Origin: Gordionus sp. m RMFG-2023
Taxonomy: Eukaryota; Nematomorpha; Gordioida; Chordodea; Parachordodidae
Direction of reading: 5' to 3'
Length of the DNA: 64,000 nt
NCBI RefSeq assembly: GCF_954871325.1
Contig: NC_088776.1
Span: 30,552,508-30,616,507 of the forward strand
Shown: positions 30,001 to 43,300 of the stretch, in pieces
Layout of the letters: every line of letters begins with the position of its first letter
Position numbering within the stretch: the stretch's first letter is position 1
Program-made: the position numbers and the translations under genes
The notes under the pieces: generated by a model
Databases searched by the model: none
Told to the model about the DNA's origin: nothing
Seen by the model: the letters and a program-made list of their open reading frames with translations, nothing else

Positions 30001-31880
30001 CCTAACCCTAACCCTAACCCTAGCACTAATCTTAACTCGAACTCTAACACTAATCTTAACCCTAACCCTAACACTAATCTTAACCCTAACCCTAACCCAA
30101 TGATTTTACGCATAATATCCTTTGAATTTTTTTATATTATACCTACTAATTGATATTTATTAGCTTATAATGGTTTAAAGCTTAAAATCATTTGAAAGTT
30201 TTTTTTATTTATTTTCGCGTGATAAGCATTTTTACGTATGTTACACATATATATTTACTTTATCTAATTATTATTTATTAATTTACAATAAATATATAAT
30301 GTCTTAAAAGGGATTAATTCCTATAGTTCTTTAACTAAACATAGAAAAATCGGTATAAAATAATCTTGATATATTCTATTTATTTAATATTATTACTAAC
30401 CCTAACCCTAACCCTAACCCTAACCCTAACCCTAGCACTAATCTTAACCCGAACTCTAACACTAATCTTAACCCTAACCCTAACACTAATCTTAACCCTA
30501 ACCCTAACCCAATGATTTTACGCATAATATCCTTTGAATTTTTTTATATTATACCTACTAATTGATATTTATTAGCTTATAATGGTTTAAAGCTTAAAAT
30601 CATTTGAAAGTTTTTTTTATTTATTTTGGCGTGATAAGCATTTTTACGTATGTTACACATATATATTTACTTTATCTAATTATTATTTATTAATTTACAA
30701 TAAATATATAATGTCTTAAAAGGGATTAATTCCTATAGTTCTTTAACTAATACATAGAAAAATCGGTATAAAATAATCTTGATATATTTTATTTATATAA
30801 TATTATTACTAACCCTAACCCTAACCCAACCTAACCCTAACCCTAACCCTAGCACTAATCTTAACCCGAACTCTAACACTAATCTTAACCCTAACCCTAA
30901 CACTAATCTTAACCCTAACCCAATGATTTTACCCATAATATCCTTTGAATTTTTTTATATTATACCTACTAATTGATATTTATTAGCTTATAATGGTTTA
31001 AAGCTTAAAATCATTTGAAAGTTTTTTTTATTTATTTTGGCGTGATAAGCATTTTTACGTATGTTACACATATATATTTACTTTATCTAATTATTATTTA
31101 TTAATTTACAATAAATATATAATGTCTTAAAAGGGATTAATTCCTATAGTTCTTTAACAATACATAGAAAAATCGGTATAAAATAATCTTGATATATTTT
31201 ATTTATATAATATTATTACTAACCCTAACCCTAACCCAACCCTAACCCTAACCCTAACCCTAGCACTAATCTTAACTCGAACTCTAACACTAATCTTAAC
31301 CCTAACCCTAACACTAATCTTAACCCTAACCCTAACCCAATGATTTTACGCATAATATCCTTTGAATTTTTTTATATTATACCTACTAATTGATATTTAT
31401 TAGCTTATAATGGTTTAAAGCTTAAAATCATTTGAAAGTTTTTTTTATTTATTTTGGCGTGATAAGCATTTTTACGTATGTTACACATATATATTTACTT
31501 TATCTAATTATTATTTATTAATTTACAATAAATATATAATGTCTTAAAAGGGATTAATTCCTATAGTTCTTTAACAATACATAGAAAAATCGGTATAAAA
31601 TAATCTTGATATATTTTATTTATATAATATTATTACTAACCCTAACCCTAACCCTAACCCAACCCTAACCCTAACCCTAGCACTAATCTTAACCCGAACT
31701 CTAACACTAATCTTAACCCTAACCCTAACACTAATCTTAACCCTAACCCAATGATTTTACCCATAATATCCTTTGAATTTTTTTATATTATACCTACTAA
31801 TTGATATTTATTAGCTTATAATGGTTTAAAGCTTAAAATTATTTGAAAGTTTTTTTTATTTATTTTCGCGTGATAAGCAT
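1..31880 (+). repeat. subtelomeric satellite array with embedded telomere repeats
   Basis: About 76 head-to-tail units, mean spacing about 416 bp (range roughly 400-432), counted by the once-per-unit motif CCTATAGTTCTTTAAC, first at 361 and last canonical at about 31,560. Each unit has two parts. One is a block of about 120 bp of CCCTAA repeats mixed with variants (CCCAA, CACTAATCTTAA, CCCGAACTCTAA). The other is about 290 bp of AT-rich DNA starting AATGATTTTAC and holding TTCGCGTGATAAGC. All units share one orientation, with the C-rich strand reading left to right, as expected at a left chromosome end. Units are nearly identical and differ by a few recurring variants (ACCCATAAT/ACGCATAAT, TTCGCG/TTGGCG, AACTAAACATAG/AACTAATACATAG/AACAATACATAG). 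No gene is seen in it; the longest open frame only translates the telomere block into Asn-Pro repeats. Confidence 0.97.
7640..7925 (+). repeat. divergent satellite unit inside the array
   Basis: One unit in the middle of the otherwise uniform array differs at many places: an added ACTAGTACACTAGTTGAT-like stretch near 7,680, TTTAAGCGTG in place of TTTCGCGTG, TTATGAACTAATT in place of TTATCTAATT, and AATGTTTTAAAAAGG. The TTTATGAAC form is also found in the decayed units at the inner edge (about 31,905 and 32,260), so this unit may be an older or edge-type copy moved inwards. The match is seen directly; the history is inferred. Confidence 0.8.
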
Positions 31881-32345
31881 TTTTATTTAATATTTACTTT
31901 ATGAACTTCTTATTATTTATTAATTTAATATAAATATATAAAGTCTTAAAAGAGATTAATTTATTTAGTTTTTGAACTAGATATTTATAAAAATAATTTT
32001 AAAATACCCTTAATAAATTTTATTTATTTAATACTATAACCCTACCCCTAACCCTTACCCTAACCCCAATGATTTAACCTATAATATCACTTGAAAATGT
32101 TTTTTTATATTTTATCGTGATAACTACTAGAAGGATTTTATTGACTTAATGATTTAAAGCTTTAATCCCTTGAAAGTGTTTTATTATATTTTCGCGTGAT
32201 AAGCATTTTTACGTATGTTTCACATATATATAAAAAATACTTTAATATTACTTTATGAACTTATTATTATTTATTGATATACTATAAATATATAATGTCC
32301 TAAAAGAGATAAATTCTTATAGTTCTTTGAACTATATACTTAGAA
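31881..32345 (+). repeat. decayed satellite units at the inner edge of the array
   Basis: The array identity drops after about 31,880. Two degraded units can still be followed: a shortened telomere block near 32,035-32,075 (CCCTACCCCTAACCCTTACC), then the TTCGCGTGATAAGC stretch near 32,190, and AATGTCCTAAAAGAGATAAA near 32,300. This is the usual picture at the edge of a satellite, where units escape homogenisation. Confidence 0.9.
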
Positions 32346-33185
32346 TAAAAAAAAATCTAATATGTTTAAAGATACTGATTATGATAATTGTCATTTTTCC
32401 AAGGAACATTTTCAATAACGAATATAAAAATGAATTATTTTCCTTTAAATATCATATACATAAATAAGTTTAATAAAAATATTATTTAGAAAACCCACCT
32501 CTTTTAATATACTTAAAAAATAGATAATTTTACAAAAATGATAAAAAAAACTATAAAAGATTTCACCTAAAAGATTGTTTATTTATTATAAAATACAAAA
32601 GAATTCCCGAAAAAAGATTTAAAATTTTTATCAAAATATGTTTAAAAATCTTTTTGAACTTCAAAAAATATTATTTGCTTAAAATTTTGGTGTTGTGAAA
32701 ATCACTAATAAATTGTAACAAAAATAATATTACAATAGTAGCACATCATTTTTTTTATTAAAAAAATATCAAATAAAAGAAATTCATTTTCCATTTCATA
32801 ATATAATATTATAAATAAAAAGTATATATCATATAATAAGCTTATTTGTTGATAAATTAAATATTAACATAAAATATAAATAAAATAAATTATTTTAAAA
32901 AAAATTAAAAATAATAATAGGCCGCGTTATATTTCGCCAAATAGTTTTCGCTATATTGTCTTCGCGATTTATGTTTCGCGATATTAACTTCGCTATAAAA
33001 TTTTCGCGATTATTGATTCGCGATAAAAATTTCGCGATAAGAGTTTCGCTATAAAAAATTCGCGATATTTGTTTCGCTATATTCTTTTCGCGGAAAAATA
33101 TTCGCTAATGTGGATTCGCGATAAAAGTTTCGCTACGAAAAAGTGTTTCGCGATAAAAGTTTTGCTGAATTGACATGGAACCATA
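32345..33185 (+). repeat. composite subtelomeric block, copy A
   Basis: A stretch beginning near AAAAAAATCTAATATGTTTA and ending GCTGAATTGACATGGAACCA that recurs in the same orientation at 35,366-36,295. Inside it are an AT-rich middle with AAATCACTAATAAATTGTAA and a CpG-rich cluster at 32,930-33,165 with about 16 TTCGC motifs (TTCGCGATAAAA, TTCGCTATAAAA). No coding sequence is visible. Confidence 0.9.
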
Positions 33186-33229
33186 TGATACAATTAACAT
33201 CCTATAAATTAAATGTTTAGATTTTATTT

Positions 33230-33830
33230 TCGTTAGAATTACACTATATTTTAACCCATTTACATCAAAGAACTTTAAAAATAAAGATTATAAAATTGTT
33301 ACTTTTCAATGGTATATCTTTATGAAATTTTAATTTAGCATGTTTACAATCTATATTTTAACCCATTTGCAACAAAAATATTCAAAAAAACCTTATTAAC
33401 AACGATTATGACAATTGATACTTATCTATGGTACATCTTCGCTGAAATTTTATTTTATCATGTAAGTTTATATTTTTGCCCATTTGCGTCTAAAAAATTC
33501 AAATAATTTTAAAAATAACGATCATGACAATTATCACCTTTCTATGGTACATCTTCATGAAATTTTAATTTAGCATGATTACAATCTATACTTTTACCCA
33601 TTTACAACAAAAGAATTCAAAATAAACAACGATTATAACAATTGTAACTTATCTATGGTACATATTCACTGAAATTTAATTTAAACATGTTAGCAATACT
33701 TATTTTAGCCCATTTACAAAAAAATTCAAAAAAGTTATAAAATAACGATTATGACAATTGTCACTTTTCAATGGTAGATCTTCATGAAATTTTAATTTAG
33801 CATGTTTACAATCTAAATGAAATTTCAAAT
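33230..33830 (+). repeat. about 120-bp tandem repeats, first cluster
   Basis: About five degenerate tandem units of roughly 115-125 bp. Each has a recognisable core: AACGATTATGACAATTGTCA, then TATGGTACATCTTCA, then a stretch ending in CATGTTTACAAT and ACCCATTTGC. Two sub-types tend to alternate, one with CTTCATGAAATTTTAATTTA and one with CTTCACTGAAATTTTATTT, giving a dimeric higher-order pattern. Confidence 0.85.
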
Positions 33831-34440
33831 AACGAATATGACAATTGTCACATTAAAATATTATCCTTAAAAAGATCATAAAATAACATAAATAAGTTAA
33901 ATATAAATATTTAAAAAAAAATTATTTAGCTACCTCTTCTAATATACTTAAGAAATAGATACTTTTACAAAAATGATAAAAAAACTATAAAAGATTTCAC
34001 CTAAAAATTGTATATTTATAATAAATTTCACAAAATAATTCCTTAAAAAAGATATATTTACAAAGAAGATATAAAATTTTTATCATAATATGTTCAAAAT
34101 TTTTTTGAACTTCAAGATATATTTTTTTACTTAAAATCTTGGGCGTGAAAATCACTAATAAATTGTAACAAAAATAATATTACAATAGTAGCATATCATT
34201 TTTTATTAAAAAACATCAAATAATAAATAATATGTTGTTTTCCTTTAAATAAATGCATTCGCAATATATTTATTGTTTCGCGGTAATGCCCTCGCGATAA
34301 TGACTTCGCGCAAACATATTCGCGATAAAAAATTCGATGTAAAGTGTTCGCATAAAACGCTAAAATATATTCGCTCTAATAAATTCGCGATTAATGTTTA
34401 GCGGAAAATTCGCGATAAAGGCTTCGCGAAATTATCGATT
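33831..34440 (+). repeat. composite subtelomeric block, copy B
   Basis: A third, more diverged copy of the composite block. It shares the AT-rich middle (AAAGATTTCACCTAAAA, AAAATCACTAATAAATTGTA) with copies A and C and ends in its own CpG-rich cluster at about 34,255-34,435 with roughly a dozen TTCGC or TCGCG motifs. Copies A and C resemble each other more closely than either resembles B. Confidence 0.8.
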
Positions 34441-35365
34441 TGTTTTATTGTTTGGAATGTAATTTTATTTTAACATATTAACAATTTATATTTTTGTCCA
34501 TTGTCATTTATCTAGGGTACATCTTCACTGAAATATTATTTTAACATGTTAGCAATTTATATTTTAGCCCATTTGCTTCAAAAAAATTTAAAAACTTTTA
34601 AAAATAACGATTATAACAATTGTCACTTTTATATGGTACATCTTCATGAAATTTTAATTTGACATTTTTACAATCAATATTTTTACCCTTTTGTATCAAA
34701 AAATTTTAAAAAACTTCAAAAACAACGATTATGTCAATTGTCACTTATGTATGGTACATCTTCATTGATATTTTATTTTATCATGTTAGCATTTTCTATT
34801 TTTGCCCATTTGCTTCAGAAAAATTTAAAAAACTTTAAAAATAACGACTATGACAATTGTCACTTATCTAGGGAACATCTTCACTGAAGTTTTATTTATA
34901 CATGTTAGCAATTTTTTTTTTGCCCATTTGCGTCAAAAAAATTCAAAAAACTTTAAAAATGATTATAACAATTGTCACTTATCTTGGGTACATCTTCACT
35001 GACGTTTTATTTAAACATGTTATCAATACTTATTTTGGCCCATATACTTCAAAAAAGTTTAAAAATAACGATTATTACAATTGTCACTTTTCTGTGGTAC
35101 ATCTTCATGAAATTTTAATTTAACAAGTTTACAATATATATTTTTACCCATTTGCATCAAAAAAATTCAAAATAAATTGTCACTTATCTAAGGTACACCT
35201 TCACTGAAGTTTTATTAATACATGTTATAACAATACTTATTTTAACCGATTTACGTCAAAAAAATTTAAAAAACTTTAAAAATAACGATTATGATAATTG
35301 TCACTTTATATGGTGCATCTTAATTAAAATTTTAATTTAACATGTTAAAAATACATATTTTACCA
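34441..35365 (+). repeat. about 120-bp tandem repeats, second cluster
   Basis: About eight further units of the same 115-125 bp family as at 33,230-33,830, between composite copies B and C. The CATCTTCACTG and CATCTTCATGA versions are interspersed. A short open frame at 34,902-35,123 is a chance product of the repeat and is not called as a gene. Confidence 0.85.
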
Positions 35366-36295
35366 TAAAAAAAATCTAATATGTTTAAAAATACCGATTA
35401 TGATAATTGTCATTTTTCCAAGGAACATCTTCAATAACGAATATAAATGTCAGATTAAATTATTATCCTTAAAAAGATTATATACATAAATAAGTTAAAT
35501 AAAAATATTTTTAAAAAATATTATTTAGAAAACCCACCTCTTTTAATATACTTAAAAAATAGATAATTTTACAAAAATGATAAAAAAAACTATAAAAGAT
35601 TTCACCTAAAAGATTGTTTATTTATTATAAAATACAAAAGAATTCCTCAAAAAATATTAAAATTTTTATCAAAATATGTTTAAAAATCTTTTTGAACTTC
35701 AAAAAATATTTTTTGCTTAAAATTTTTGGCGTGTGAAAATCACTAATAAATTGTAACAAATATTAATATTACAGTAGTAGCATATCATTTTTTTTATTAA
35801 AAAAATATCAAATAAAAGAAATCCATTTTTCATTTCATAATTAATATAAATAAAAAATATATATATCATATGATATGTTTATTTGTTGTTAAATAAATTA
35901 TTAACATTAAATATAAATAAAATAATAGGCCGCGTTATATTTCGCGAAATATTTTTCACTATATTGTCTTCGCGATTTATGTTTCGCGATATTAACCTCG
36001 CTATAAAATTTTCGCGATTATTGATACGCGATAAAAATTTCGCTCTAATGTATTCGCTTTAAAGATTTCGCGATAAGAGTTTCGCTATAAAAAATTCGCG
36101 ATATTTGTTTCGCTATATTATTTTTGCGGAAAAGTAATTCGCTAATGTGGATTCGTGATAATAGTTTCGCTATAAAATTCATTCGCGATAAACGACATTC
36201 GCGATAAACGACATTCGCGATAAACGACATTCGCGATAAAAGTTTCGCGAAAAGTGTTTCGCGATAAAAATTTTGCTGAATTGACATGGAACCAT
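35366..36295 (+). repeat. composite subtelomeric block, copy C
   Basis: Direct duplicate of 32,345-33,185, about 3 kb further in. It ends with the largest CpG-rich cluster (35,935-36,280), about 18 TTCGC motifs. This cluster includes four perfect tandem copies of a 16-bp unit, CATTCGCGATAAACGA, at about 36,179-36,240. A minus-strand open frame crosses the cluster but follows only the repeat. Confidence 0.9.
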
Positions 36296-36533
36296 TGAGG
36301 CATAGATCATAAAATAATGTAAAATACAAAATAAATAATTAAAAGCGAAAGCAGCAAAAATTATTCAAAACCTCCTTCATCTAATCATCAGGAGAGATCG
36401 AATTAATAAAACAAACATAAATAGCCTTAAGAATGGCTAAAGCGATCCTCTGCCTTAAGTAAAAACCTTCGCGAGGCTCCTCAGAATTTTTTCTGATTAG
36501 GCGGCCAAAGTCTTTAAAAAAGTTTTAGCCAAA
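36296..36533. other. probable 3' tail of the LINE fragment
   Basis: No gene. The GC content rises compared with the repeats to the left, and the stretch follows directly on the stop of the minus-strand LINE frame, so it may be the LINE 3' untranslated region. A small hairpin-like AGCCTTAAGAATGGCT lies near 36,422. Confidence 0.4.
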
Positions 36534-37655
36534 TCACCAAATGATGGGTATGAATATGTAATTTGAGGAATCAGCCCTGTATTTGCTGATCTTAAAATTT
36601 TGAGCTCTGTTCAGAGCGTCCTTGTTAAAATCAGAGGGGGAGTTAGTGTCCAGACAAGAGAAATCCCATATTAAAAACTTTTCTTGAGACCATGGGATAC
36701 GTGTGACCCCATCAGGACGCCTACTATCGAAAAATAAGCAAGAAGGCTCCATTGAGGTAGGAAAACCAGCTGACCTAAGTGTAAGAGATATAATTTGTTT
36801 GCATTTCAAGTGTCGAGTTTACTGACAGGGATTACGATTGCAATGTAAAGGATGCAGCGCCATATTGTTATCATCAGTAAGATATTTGCTGCATTTATAT
36901 GGTAATGAAAAGGGAATGTTGAGCCTGATACATAAAGCATAGCTGAGCTCATAGTTGTCCAATTCGAGTTTGAGATTGGTAGATGGAATAACATCTAAAA
37001 ATTCATATCCTCGATCTTTGATAAGTTTAATAAATGTGGATCTAGCCAATGGTAATAGACTCGAAATAAGGTAATCAAATGAGTTTTTCACAAGTGGTAA
37101 ATCCCAATCCTTCTGCTTTACAGAGATCAAAAATAGGGTTGAGGTTGTGACGGATTTTGCCAATTCTATCTTAGCTGTATTCAAAAAAGGATCGTAAACC
37201 GACAAATGTTGTCAATTAATATACGTGCTTGAAGGTGGCTGGCAATGAAGGCACATATTGAGATCGACAATGAGGATCTTATACCAAGGCCGCCATGTTA
37301 AGAAGGAAGTGTGGCTTGATGCCAAGCTGTCTCTAAATTTGATATTTATGCAGTCGCTAAGGATGACTTTTATTCTGGTTTCGAATCTCACTAAATGCTC
37401 CCTCTCTAAAAATAATGGGCTCGATCGTAGGGCATAAAGGATTTCAGGGATATTGAAGAAATTCCGTATTAAAAAAAAGGCCCTGTGAGCCGAAAGACAA
37501 GGAAGAATGCGTTTTAAATTTTTAAATATATCGACCATATCGCTAAAAAAAAGAATTCACTGACTCCTCACCAATGGGAGTGCCAAAATTTGATAGATTT
37601 TTCAAGGGGACATGCTTGAAACCAAAAACGTTTTGTTTTGGGAAAATTATATTCC
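36534..37655 (-). mobile_element. non-LTR retrotransposon (LINE) 3' fragment
   Basis: Minus-strand remains of a LINE-type polyprotein, 5' truncated. Read from 37,655 downwards: a post-palm RT part (FGTPIGEES); then, in another frame from 37,538, a thumb-like region (LSAHRAFFLIRNFFNIPEI); then a Cys/His part (ELSYALCIRL ... ALHPLHCNRN); then RRPDGVTRIPW with LIWDFSCLDT near the end. From 37,538 to 36,534 everything lies in one frame, broken by an in-frame TGA at about 37,209 and a TAA at about 36,816. The order and motifs match the C-terminal region of a widespread animal LINE-like RT family whose tail has the form RPDGVT.IPW...L.WD....DT.APS. The PD...D spacing recalls a restriction-like endonuclease, but that is inference. 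The exact clade is not assigned. Confidence 0.75.
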
Positions 37656-39508
<1,853 letters not shown>

Positions 39509-40105
39509 TTTAGAATTTCTTAAAGCATTTTAGAAAATATCAAAAAAAGTTAATTGATCAATCATAAATAATTAATTTTTAATCAATCAAATATAAGTAA
39601 TTTATATTATTTTAGTCAAACAATTACATTTTTTAGTTTATTTGCCTATTTGCTTTATTGACTTAAATATTTTTTGTCAATTGTTTGAAAATTTTAGCAT
39701 TAATTAGTGTAATTATATATTAAATGAATATAATTATGGTTGTATAATATATATTCCTTCAATTCATACATAATTTATTTAAGTGACTTTGGTACCAGAC
39801 CTTTTACTTGTCTGATTCAGGGGTAGACTGACCAGTAAGATGGTAGGAAGAGATTTACAAATTTGGGGGCCTCCCTTAGTAAAGAAAAAAGAATTTTTTT
39901 AAAAAAATTGGAATAAAATCTAAATATGTTTTAATACAAATTTTTTTAAAAATATTACAAATTTAAATAATTATTAAACATTAATTTAAATATCTGGTGG
40001 AATTATAAGCACTATAAAAAAAATTCATTCATTTAAAAATAAAACCATTTTATTTTAAAATAAATAGCCACAAGTAAAAAAAATTAATTTATGCAATTAT
40101 AGTTT
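39509..40105. other. intergenic region after enolase
   Basis: AT-rich, no gene recognised. No canonical AATAAA signal is obvious just after the stop codon. A less AT-rich patch at about 39,785-39,885 (containing GGGGTAGACTGACCAG) has no recognisable identity. Confidence 0.5.
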
Positions 40106-40393
40106 ATATATAGCAGAGTTGTTAAACGCTATTTTTAAAAGTAGCGCGCTACCGCTATAGCTATTTGTCAAAAAAAGTAGCGCGCTACCGCTTTCGCTAT
40201 TTGTCAAAAAATGTAGCGCGTTTTAAGCTACTTTTTATAAAAAAAATTTTAGAAACAAATGAAACAAATTTTTTTTATTTTTTTTTTGCTTATAATGTAA
40301 ATGTATAATAAATAATATATAAAAATCAACATTTATAAATATAAAAATATAGTTAATTTAGATTATAAAAAAATAAGCAATACAAATAAATAT

Positions 40394-43300
40394 TTATTTT
40401 AATTTGTTGCATTTTAATAATAATATCATTTCAATATTATCATCCCCAAGTCTAGAGCGACGATCAGAAAGTATAAGCTTTGCTTTACTAAATAATCTCT
40501 CGACACTAGCACTTGAGGGCAAGTAAGCTCTAAAAATATTTGGGAATGACTAAAATACGCGTCCCCGAAAACTACGCGTCCCCGGTCAAAACGACTTATT
40601 TCTATTATTATTAATAGGAAATCTTATTAAGCTTTATAAGATAAGTTATAAAATGTTTTTTTTAATTTAAAAAAAATACGGTAACTATATAAAATTTACA
40701 AAAATTTATTTTTTTAAAAAATAAACTACGCGTCCCCGGTCAAAATACAGTTTTTTTTAAAAAATCAAAACGGATTCATTTTTAGCTCATTAAAAGAATA
40801 CAGAATATGTAAATATTATATTTTAAACTATTTTATAACTTGTGATTTTTTCAAAAAACACTTTTTTTTTTCAAAAACACTACGCCTCCCCGGTCAAAAA
40901 ACCGTTTTTTTTAAAAAATAAAAGCAGATTCATGTTTAGCTTTTCAAGGAGATTCAGAAAATAGTATTAATAAAAAAATTTAAAAAAAAAATTAAAAAAA
41001 AAATTTTTTTTTGGCTAAACTACGCGTCCCCGGTCAAAATACAGTTTTTTTAAAAAAATCAAAACGGATTCATATTTAGCTCATTAAAAGAATACAGAAT
41101 ATGTAAATATTATATTTTAAACTATTTTATAACTTAGTGATTTTTTCAAAAAACACTTTTTTTCGAAAACACTACGCGTCCCCGGTCAAAAAACCGTTTT
41201 TTTTAAAAAATAAAAGCAGATTCATGTTTAGCTTTTCAAGAAAATTCAGAAAATGGTATTAATAAAAAAAATTTTTCGAAAAATTTTTTTTTTGGCTAAA
41301 CTACGCGTCCCCGGTCAAAATACAGTTTTTTTAAAAAAATCAAAACGGATTCATATTTAGCTCATTAAAAGAATACAGAATATGTAAATATTATATTTTA
41401 AACTATTTTATAACTTAGTGATTTTTTCAAAAAACACTTTTTTTTCAAAAACACTACGCGTCCCCGGTCAAAAAACCGTTTTTTTTTTAAAATAAAAGCA
41501 GATTCATGTTTAGCTTTTCAAGGAAATTCAGAAAATAATATTAATAAAAAAAATTAAAAAAAAAAATTTTTCGAAAAAATTTTTTTTGGCTAAACTACCC
41601 CTCCCCGGTCAAAATAGTTTTTTAAAAAAAATCAAAACGGATTCATATTTAGCTCATTAAAAGAATACAGAATATGTAAATATTATATTTTAAACTATTT
41701 TATAACTTAGTGATTTTTTCAAAAAACACTTTTTTTTTCAAAAACACTACGCGTCCCCGGTCAAAAAACCGTTTTTTTTAAAAATAAAAGCAGATTCATG
41801 TTTAGCTTTTCAAGGAGATTCAGAAAATGGTAAAAAAATTTAAAAAAAAATTTTTTTTGGCTAAACTACGCGTCAACGGTCAAAATACAGTTTTTTTAAA
41901 AAAATCAAAACAGATTCATATTTAGCTCATTAAAAGAATACAGAATATGTAAATATTATTTTTAAAGTATTTTATAACTTAGTGATTTTTTGAAAAATCA
42001 CTTTTTTTTTTCAAAAACACTACGCGTCCCCTTTTTAAAATAAAAGCAGATTCATGTTTATCTTTTCAAGGAGATTCAGAAAATGGTATTAATAAAAAAA
42101 TTAAAAAAAAAAAAATTTTTCGAAAAATTTTTTTTTGGCTAAACTACGCGTCCCCGGTCAAAATACAGTTTTTTTTAAAAAATCAAAAAGTCGATCTTTC
42201 ATCAAACAATAACAATATCAATCATCTAAGAATCACCTTGTACGCAGATGACCTGGTTTCAATTACCAAGTCAAGAAATGAGACAATAGACTTACTAACA
42301 AATCTCTGCTTCCACAGAAACAAAGTCGGCCTAACAATCAACTTCAATATTTTTGACCGGGGACGCGTAGTGTTTTTGAAAAAAAAAAGATTTTTCAAAA
42401 AATCACTAAGTTATAAAATACTTTAAAAAATAATATTTACATATTCTGTATTCTTAAAATGAGCTAAATATGAATCTGTTTTGATTTTTTTAAAAAAACT
42501 GTATTTTGACCGGGGACGCGTACTTTAGCCAAAAAAAATTTTTTTTTATTAATACCATTTTCTGAATCTCCTTGAAAAGCTAAACATGAATCTGCTTTTA
42601 TTTTTTAAAAAAAACGGTTTTTTGACCGGGGACGCGTAGTGTTTTCGAAAAAAAGTATTTTTTTAAAAAATCACTAAGTTATTAAATACTTTAATATATA
42701 ATATTTACATATTCTGTATTCTTTTAATGAGCTAAATATGAATCCGTTTTGATTTTTTAAAAAAAACTGTATTTTGACCGGGGACGCGTAAGGACGCGTA
42801 ATTTAGCCAAAAAAAATTTTTTTGGAAAAAATTTTTTTTATTAATACCATTTTCTGAATCTCCTTGAAAAGCTAAACATGAATCAGCTTTTATTTTTAAA
42901 AAAAAACGGTTTTTTGACCGGGGACGCGTAGTGTTTTTGAAAAAAAAAGTGATTTTTCAAAAAATCACTAAGTTATAAAATACTTTAAAAAATAATATTT
43001 ACATATACTGTATTCTTTTAATGAGCTAAATATGAATCTGTTTTGATTTTTTTAAAAAAACTGTATTTTGACCGGGGACGCGTAGGGACGCGTAATTTTT
43101 TAAAAAAATAAATTTTTGTAAATTTTATATAGTTACCGTATTTTTTTTAAATTAAAAAAAACATTTTCTAACTTATCTTTTAAAGCTTAATAAGATTTCC
43201 TATTAATAATAATAGAAATAAGTCGTTTTGACCGGGGACGCGTAGTTTTCGGGGACGCGTATTTTAGTCATTCCCAAATATTTAATCAGATCAATTTATA

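Noticed and set aside
30779-30976. 65-residue open frame rich in Asn-Pro
   Set aside because: It is a translation of the CCCTAA block of one satellite unit. Neighbouring units with one-base indels in the block do not keep the frame, so there is no sign of selection for a protein.
1-31880. CRISPR-like array of regularly spaced repeats
   Set aside because: The spacing is regular, but the whole 416-bp unit is repeated, there are no unique spacers, and telomere repeats with spliced eukaryotic genes further in show this is a eukaryotic satellite.
34902-35123. 73-residue plus-strand frame
   Set aside because: It lies wholly inside the about 120-bp tandem repeats and does not persist in sister units.
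36045-36329. 94-residue minus-strand frame with repeated IAKLLSR-like segments
   Set aside because: It follows the TTCGCGATAA minisatellite; the peptide repeats come from the DNA repeat. The matching clusters at 32,930 and 34,255 do not keep an equivalent frame.
36534-37538. Alternative genetic code, from in-frame TGA and TAA in the LINE frame
   Set aside because: Enolase and the KAT2 exons use no internal TAA or TGA and end with TAA, so the stops in the LINE are simply decay.
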